From Acidobacteriaceae bacterium dw_441 (GTDB lineage: Bacteria; Acidobacteriota; Terriglobia; Terriglobales; Acidobacteriaceae): DNA of 64,000 nucleotides. Within the stretch, counting starts at the first letter, position 1. Each line of letters opens with the position of its first letter. Both the position numbers and the translations under genes were made by a program. The DNA lies in NCBI GenBank assembly GCA_018449715.1, contig JAAVVA010000001.1, positions 1,922,001-1,986,000 of the forward strand, written 5' to 3'. The notes beneath the pieces are model-generated. The model ran no database searches and was not told the DNA's origin. It saw only the letters and a program-made list of their open reading frames with translations. This document shows positions 59,799 to 64,000 of the stretch, in pieces.

Positions 59799-60446
59799 TC
59801 AAAACTTAGCCGCCGAGCGCAGATCTTCCGTGAAGCTCTTCTTCTGGCGGCCTCGATCTTCTTTTGACCTGGCCCGCAGAATCGAGGAGGGATGCAGGGT
59901 TGCGAGGATCGGCGGAAGCCCCTCCGCACGCTGCACCTTGCCATGCATCAGCGTAATTTTGAAATCCGCCCCCAGAAGCGACTGCGCCGCGACCGCTCCC
60001 AGACACACGATCAGCTTCGGACGAACAGCCTCCATCTCCGCCTCGAGCCACGGTCTGCAGGCTCGAATCTCACGAGTTCCCGGCTTCTTACCGACCCGCA
60101 CATTCCCATGAGGCTCCCACTTGAAGTGTTTGACCGTGTTGGTCACATAAACTCTGCGGCGATCGATTCCGGCAGCTTCCAGGCATTCATCCAGCAGCTT
60201 CCCCGCCGGGCCGATAAACGGACGCCCTTCGATATCCTCGTGATCTCCCGGCTGCTCCCCAATCATCATGATCTCGACAGCAGGCTTCTTCGCTTGGCCG
60301 CCCGACTCAAGCTCTCCAAAGACCGCCTGCGTGGCATTGCGATACAGATCGCAGCCATGACACCGCTGCACCGCATCCCTCAACACGGGCAAGGTGTGAT
60401 CCCTGGGTACAAACGGCGTCGCATCATGCGTAAGGGCTGGAGCCAT
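59799..60446 (-). CDS. UdgX-like family-4/5-type uracil-DNA glycosylase
   Basis: A 215-residue 4Fe-4S uracil-DNA glycosylase. Cluster Cys29, Cys32, Cys130 and Cys148 are present. Motif A is GEQPGD (63-68) and the second active-site motif is HPSSILR (185-191); NTVKHFK at 103-109 is the UdgX-like stretch. UdgX has KRRIH in the following loop and uses its His to bond uracil covalently; here the loop reads GNVRVGKKP (114-122), so the His position is Gly. The enzyme may still excise uracil hydrolytically. The ATG at 60446 has GAGGTGG; an upstream GTG at 60464 is less likely. Confidence 0.88.
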   Translation of the reverse strand: MAPALTHDATPFVPRDHTLPVLRDAVQRCHGCDLYRNATQAVFGELESGGQAKKPAVEIMMIGEQPGDHEDIEGRPFIGPAGKLLDECLEAAGIDRRRVYVTNTVKHFKWEPHGNVRVGKKPGTREIRACRPWLEAEMEAVRPKLIVCLGAVAAQSLLGADFKITLMHGKVQRAEGLPPILATLHPSSILRARSKEDRGRQKKSFTEDLRSAAKF

Positions 60447-60520
60447 CACCACCTCAACCTGCACCCTTGGATGCGGTTGAAGATGCCGATGGCGTCCAGC
60501 CCTTTACGTCAGAAGAAAGA

Positions 60521-62500
60521 TTACTGTTCGTCGTTCTCGCGCAGCTTGGCGATCACCGAAAAGTCTTCGAGGGTCGTGGTGTCCCCCTGAACATCTCCGG
60601 TCGAGGCCAGCTCGCGCAACAGGCGACGCATGATCTTGCCGCTGCGGGTCTTCGGAAGTGCCTCGGTAAAGCGCACATCGTCCGGACGAGCCAGCGCGCC
60701 GATCTCCTTCGCGACCCACTGGCGGATCTCCTGCTTCAACTCCTCGGAGGCCTCATACCCGTGCTCCAGCGTGACGAAGGTGCAGATCGCCTGCCCCTTC
60801 AGGTCGTCGGGACGGCCCACAACCGCGGCCTCCGCGACCTTGGGATGCGCCACGAGGGCCGACTCGATCTCCATCGTTCCCAGGCGGTGACCGCTGACAT
60901 TGAGCACGTCATCGACGCGGCCCATCAGCCAGTAGTAGCCGTCCGCATCGCGGCGTGCGCCGTCGCCGGTGAAGTAGCTTCCCGGCACCTCGACCCAGTA
61001 CGCCTGCTCATACCGCACAGGGTTGCCATAGACCGTCCGTGCCAGCGAGGGCCACGGCGTCCGGAAGACCAGGAGACCGCCCTTGCCGTCGGTAACCGGC
61101 TCTCCTTCTTTTGTGACGATCTCAGGAACAATTCCAAAGAAAGGCCGCGTCGCCGAGCCCGGCTTGGCCGGGACCGCTCCGGGGATGGGAGCGATCATGA
61201 TGGCTCCCGTCTCGGTCTGCCAGTAGGTGTCCACAATGGGGCACTTCTCCTTGCCGATCTCACGGTGGAACCACATCCACGCCTCGGGGTTGATCGGCTC
61301 ACCGACCGTTCCAAGCAAGCGCAGCGATGAGAGCGAGTACTTGCGAACCCACTCGACGCCCCACTTTGTGAAGGCGCGGATCGCCGTCGGAGCCGTGTAG
61401 AAGACCGTGACCTTGTGCGTGTCGATGATCTTCCAGAAGCGGTCGTTCTCCGGCCAGTTGGGAGCGCCCTCGTACATCAGCACCGTCGCGCCGTTCTGCA
61501 GAGGTCCATAGACCACGTAGCTGTGCCCCGTCACCCAGCCGATATCGGCGCTGCACCAGTAAACGTCATCGTCGTGCAGGTCGAAGATGTACTTCGAGGT
61601 CAGATAGGTCTGGACCGAGTAGCCTCCGGTCGTGTGCAGCAGCCCCTTCGGCTTGCCGGTCGTTCCCGAGGTGTACAGCAGGTAGAGTGGATCCTCGGAA
61701 TCCATCCACTCCGCCGGGCATTCCTTCTCCGCGGCCAGCATGGACTCGTCCCACCACACATCGCGGCCGGGCGTCATCGGAACAGGGGTCCCCGAGCGGC
61801 GGTAGACGACCACATTCTTGATTGTCGGGCAGTTCTTCAGCGCCTCATCGGCGATCTTCTTCAGCGGAATCTCGGCTCCGCGACGGTATGCCGTGTCCTG
61901 CGTAATCAGAGCCGAGCACTCGGCATCGTTCACGCGGTCCACAATGGCGTGCGCGGCAAAACCGCCGAAGATCACCGAGTGGACCGCGCCGATACGAGCG
62001 CAGGCCAGCAGCGCAATCGCCAACTCCGGGCACATTCCCATGTAGATGGCGACGCGATCGCCCTTCTTGATCCCCAGATTTTTAAGGACATTGGCAAAGC
62101 GCTGCACCTCCGCGTGCAGGTCGCCGAAGGTCAGCTTGCGAACCTCTCCCGGCTCGCCTTCCCACAGCAGCGCGACTTTGTCACGGCGTGCTCCCAGGGC
62201 ATGACGGTCCACGCAGTTATGCGAGACGTTGAGCTTACCTCCCGTAAACCACTTCGCTCCAAAAGCGGAACCATTAACACCGGGCTCGAGAACACGGTCC
62301 CAGGGAGCGAACCACTCCAGCTCCGAGGCCGCGTCGGCCCAGAACTCCTCGGGCTTCTCCACGCTGCGGCGATACATCTCTTCGTACTGCTCCAGGCTAG
62401 AAATATGAGCCTTGGAACGAAACTCCTTCGACGGTTCGAAGACCCTGTTTTCCCGCAAGCTAGAGTCCAAACCTGTCGCACCTTCCTGAATCGCCGTCAC
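60521..62500 (-). CDS. acs: Acetyl-CoA synthetase (AMP-forming)
   Basis: A 659-residue enzyme that makes acetyl-CoA from acetate, ATP and CoA. Motifs: [15 protein letters not shown] (P-loop), [36 protein letters not shown] and, near the end, [14 protein letters not shown] with the Lys that is acetylated to switch off the enzyme. The likely start is a GTG at 62500, six bases after GGGAGGG; a TTG at 62506 is the alternative. The region upstream (180 bases) separates it from a small divergent membrane-protein gene. It lies 74 bases upstream of the UdgX-like gene on the same strand. Confidence 0.96.
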   Translation of the reverse strand: MTAIQEGATGLDSSLRENRVFEPSKEFRSKAHISSLEQYEEMYRRSVEKPEEFWADAASELEWFAPWDRVLEPGVNGSAFGAKWFTGGKLNVSHNCVDRHALGARRDKVALLWEGEPGEVRKLTFGDLHAEVQRFANVLKNLGIKKGDRVAIYMGMCPELAIALLACARIGAVHSVIFGGFAAHAIVDRVNDAECSALITQDTAYRRGAEIPLKKIADEALKNCPTIKNVVVYRRSGTPVPMTPGRDVWWDESMLAAEKECPAEWMDSEDPLYLLYTSGTTGKPKGLLHTTGGYSVQTYLTSKYIFDLHDDDVYWCSADIGWVTGHSYVVYGPLQNGATVLMYEGAPNWPENDRFWKIIDTHKVTVFYTAPTAIRAFTKWGVEWVRKYSLSSLRLLGTVGEPINPEAWMWFHREIGKEKCPIVDTYWQTETGAIMIAPIPGAVPAKPGSATRPFFGIVPEIVTKEGEPVTDGKGGLLVFRTPWPSLARTVYGNPVRYEQAYWVEVPGSYFTGDGARRDADGYYWLMGRVDDVLNVSGHRLGTMEIESALVAHPKVAEAAVVGRPDDLKGQAICTFVTLEHGYEASEELKQEIRQWVAKEIGALARPDDVRFTEALPKTRSGKIMRRLLRELASTGDVQGDTTTLEDFSVIAKLRENDEQ

Positions 62501-62680
62501 GTACAACCCTCCCTGATTTCAGTACAAAGAAGGTACGCCAACGCTTATACAAGCGGCAACAGGGAAATAGGACAATTGTCGGGTTTCCAGACGGGTTCGC
62601 CGATTTTTTTCTTTGTTTTCTATCTCTGGCAGCAGCGCGAGATGCGGCGAACGAAGCCGGGAGAATACACTCAACACAGA

Positions 62681-62887
62681 ATGTCCTCCACAGTTACCTT
62701 CTGGTCTGCCGGTGTCGGTTTCTTCCTCGGCTTCGCATTCGGTGTCGGATGCGCCCTTGCCGTCATGTACTCCATCTACATGGGAGGCTACCGGGCCGCG
62801 CTTCGGGATGCCCGGCTGCCCGAGCCTCCGAAGCGCTATGTCGAAGCCCAGAAGAAGCTGGACTCGGATCTCGCGAAGAAGGGCTGA
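62681..62887 (+). CDS. Small membrane protein with basic cytosolic tail, unknown
   Basis: A 68-residue protein. It starts MSSTVTFWSAGVGFFLG, has one Gly-rich membrane helix (FFLGFAFGVGCALAVMYSIY) and a polar, basic C-terminal part (RDARLPEPPKRYVEAQKK). An in-frame ATG at 62642 would add 13 residues. The ribosome site is unclear: GGGAG lies 17 bases before the ATG. Same coding strand bias as neighbours. It is divergent from acs and convergent with galE. No family recognised. Confidence 0.6.
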   Translation: MSSTVTFWSAGVGFFLGFAFGVGCALAVMYSIYMGGYRAALRDARLPEPPKRYVEAQKKLDSDLAKKG

Positions 62888-62928
62888 GCACTAAGCCCAC
62901 GCCCCCTTCGAACTGATTCCCCTGCCCC

Positions 62929-63897
62929 TCAGGCGTGGCGCTTCTGATGCCACTGCCACGCGCTGGCGATGATCTGGTCCAGCTCCGGGAACTTCGGCTG
63001 CCACCCCAGCTCGGCCTTGATTTTCTCCGATCCTGCCACCAGCACCGCGGGGTCTCCCTCGCGCCGCGGACACTCTTCCACCGCAATCGGCCTCCCCGTA
63101 ATCCGCTGCACCGACTCGATCACCTCGCGCACCGTAAAGCCCTGTCCATTGCCCAGGTTGTAGATTAGGCGGCTGTTCTTCTCCAACGCTCCGAGAGCAA
63201 GAAAGTGCGCCTCAGCCAGATCGCGGACATGGATGTAATCCCGCACGCAGGTGCCGTCCTTCGTCGGGTAGTCCTGCCCGAAGATCTTGATGCTTGCCCT
63301 CCGCCCCATCGCCACGTCGAGGATCAGGGGGATCAGGTGCGACTCCGGCTCGTGCGCCTCGCCATAGCCTTCGATTGCGCCCGCGACGTTGAAGTAGCGC
63401 AGACTGGCATAGCGGAAGCCGTGAATGCGGTTCATCCACGCAAGTATCTGTTCCACCAGCAACTTGCTCTCGCCATAGGCGTTGGTGGGCAGCAACCGAG
63501 CATCCTCCCGGATCGGAGTGCTCTCCGGCTCGCCATAGCAGGCCGCGGTCGAACTGAAGACCAGCCGGTCGTGCCCCGTGGCCAGCATCGCCTCCAGCAG
63601 GGTCAGTGTGGACGCCGTGTTATTGCGAAAGTAGACCTCGGGAACCTTCATGCTCTCGCCCGCCTCGATCAGCGCGGCAAAGTGCATCACTCCATCGAAA
63701 CGTCCCTCGCGCAGCGTGGACTCGATCAGGGATCGGTCCGCCAGATCGCCTTCCACAAAGCCCGCTCCCGGAGCGACCGCCTCGCGGCGGCTGTGGCAGA
63801 GGTTGTCGTAGATCGTAACGCTGTGTCCAGCCTCAAGCAGCAGCCTGCTTACGGTTCCTCCGATGTAGCCGGCCCCGCCTGTTACCAGAATCTTCAT
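62929..63897 (-). CDS. galE: UDP-glucose 4-epimerase
   Basis: A 322-residue short-chain dehydrogenase-type epimerase that interconverts UDP-glucose and UDP-galactose with bound NAD. The NAD loop is VTGGAGYIGGTVS; the catalytic SSTAACYG (Ser/Thr) and YGESK (Tyr-x3-Lys) are intact; YPTKDGTCVRDYIHVRDLAEAH is the usual GalE sugar site. The ATG at 63897 has AAGGAG; the frame begins ten codons earlier without support. Its upstream region runs off the window at 64000. It supplies galactose for surface glycans. Confidence 0.95.
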   Translation of the reverse strand: MKILVTGGAGYIGGTVSRLLLEAGHSVTIYDNLCHSRREAVAPGAGFVEGDLADRSLIESTLREGRFDGVMHFAALIEAGESMKVPEVYFRNNTASTLTLLEAMLATGHDRLVFSSTAACYGEPESTPIREDARLLPTNAYGESKLLVEQILAWMNRIHGFRYASLRYFNVAGAIEGYGEAHEPESHLIPLILDVAMGRRASIKIFGQDYPTKDGTCVRDYIHVRDLAEAHFLALGALEKNSRLIYNLGNGQGFTVREVIESVQRITGRPIAVEECPRREGDPAVLVAGSEKIKAELGWQPKFPELDQIIASAWQWHQKRHA

Positions 63898-64000
63898 TCC
63901 CTTCTCCTTACCTTCCGAATCACCCATACCACCAAAGTATCAGTGCCATTTTGCTCGTTTTGCGGCACCCTAGCGATAAGGTGAGTTTTCTGTCAGAATT

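Overview
The window is a contiguous stretch of a GC-rich, Gram-negative bacterial chromosome, densely coding on both strands. The best guess for the source is an Acidobacteriota (Terriglobia/Acidobacteriaceae-like) genome. This is inferred from the protein style: PEP-CTERM proteins, Omp85/TamB outer-membrane biogenesis genes, GH92/GH125 mannosidases, a UbiA-like prenyltransferase and many secreted Ala/Pro-rich proteins. No rRNA is present to confirm it. I see no integrase, transposase, CRISPR array or plasmid gene; this looks like a core-genome region with a few accessory loci.

Layout. 1-2.7 kb: nitrogen-sensing group amtB-glnB-glnD on the minus strand, glnD cut by the window edge. 2.9-9.6 kb: a secreted esterase, gmhA, a lipoprotein, tag, a small helix-turn-helix protein, a phosphofructokinase with PPi-type active-site residues, an MBL-fold hydrolase and a HAD phosphatase. 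9.6-12.4 kb: acyl-CoA synthetase and UbiA-like prenyltransferase. 12.4-20.8 kb: one minus-strand outer-membrane assembly operon, Omp85 (seven POTRA-like repeats), then a SurA_N-only protein, then TamB. 20.9-26.4 kb: ThiF/MoeB-like enzyme, ECF sigma with zinc anti-sigma, aroK, AI-2E-type permease, membrane-anchored protein, rsmE. 26.4-31.9 kb: nadA with DUF2203, then tatB-tatC-glutaminyl-cyclase-like operon, a small membrane protein and TerC. 32-39.7 kb: PEP-CTERM protein, nadB, aroB-ubiE/menG, a CDF transporter with an extended cytoplasmic part overlapping a PASTA protein, and a second PEP-CTERM protein.

39.7-46.2 kb: rsmB, a cupin-AraC regulator divergent from a 55-residue membrane protein, then fmt, def, aroC and a YhaM-like nuclease. 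46.3-50.2 kb: a parvulin-type foldase with a very long low-complexity tail, divergent from an S41 processing protease. 50.3-54 kb: tRNA-Gly(CCC), an 808-residue secreted protein of unknown function and a secreted HEAT-repeat protein. 54-59.7 kb: a mannose-glycan locus (GH92 overlapping cutC, divergent GH125, and a sugar kinase). 59.8-64 kb: a UdgX-like uracil-DNA glycosylase lacking the covalent histidine, acs, a small membrane protein and galE.

Themes: envelope biogenesis and protein export (Omp85/SurA_N/TamB, Tat, PpiC, S41, PASTA), the shikimate-to-menaquinone flow (aroK, aroB, aroC, UbiA-like, UbiE/MenG), NAD synthesis (nadA, nadB) and nitrogen sensing. The most interesting items are the seven-POTRA Omp85 operon, the PPi-type phosphofructokinase, the Tat-linked glutaminyl cyclase, the CDF transporter with three C-terminal domains, the KRRIH-less UdgX relative, the 808-residue secreted protein and the mannosidase locus. 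All family assignments come from reading motifs; no database search was run.
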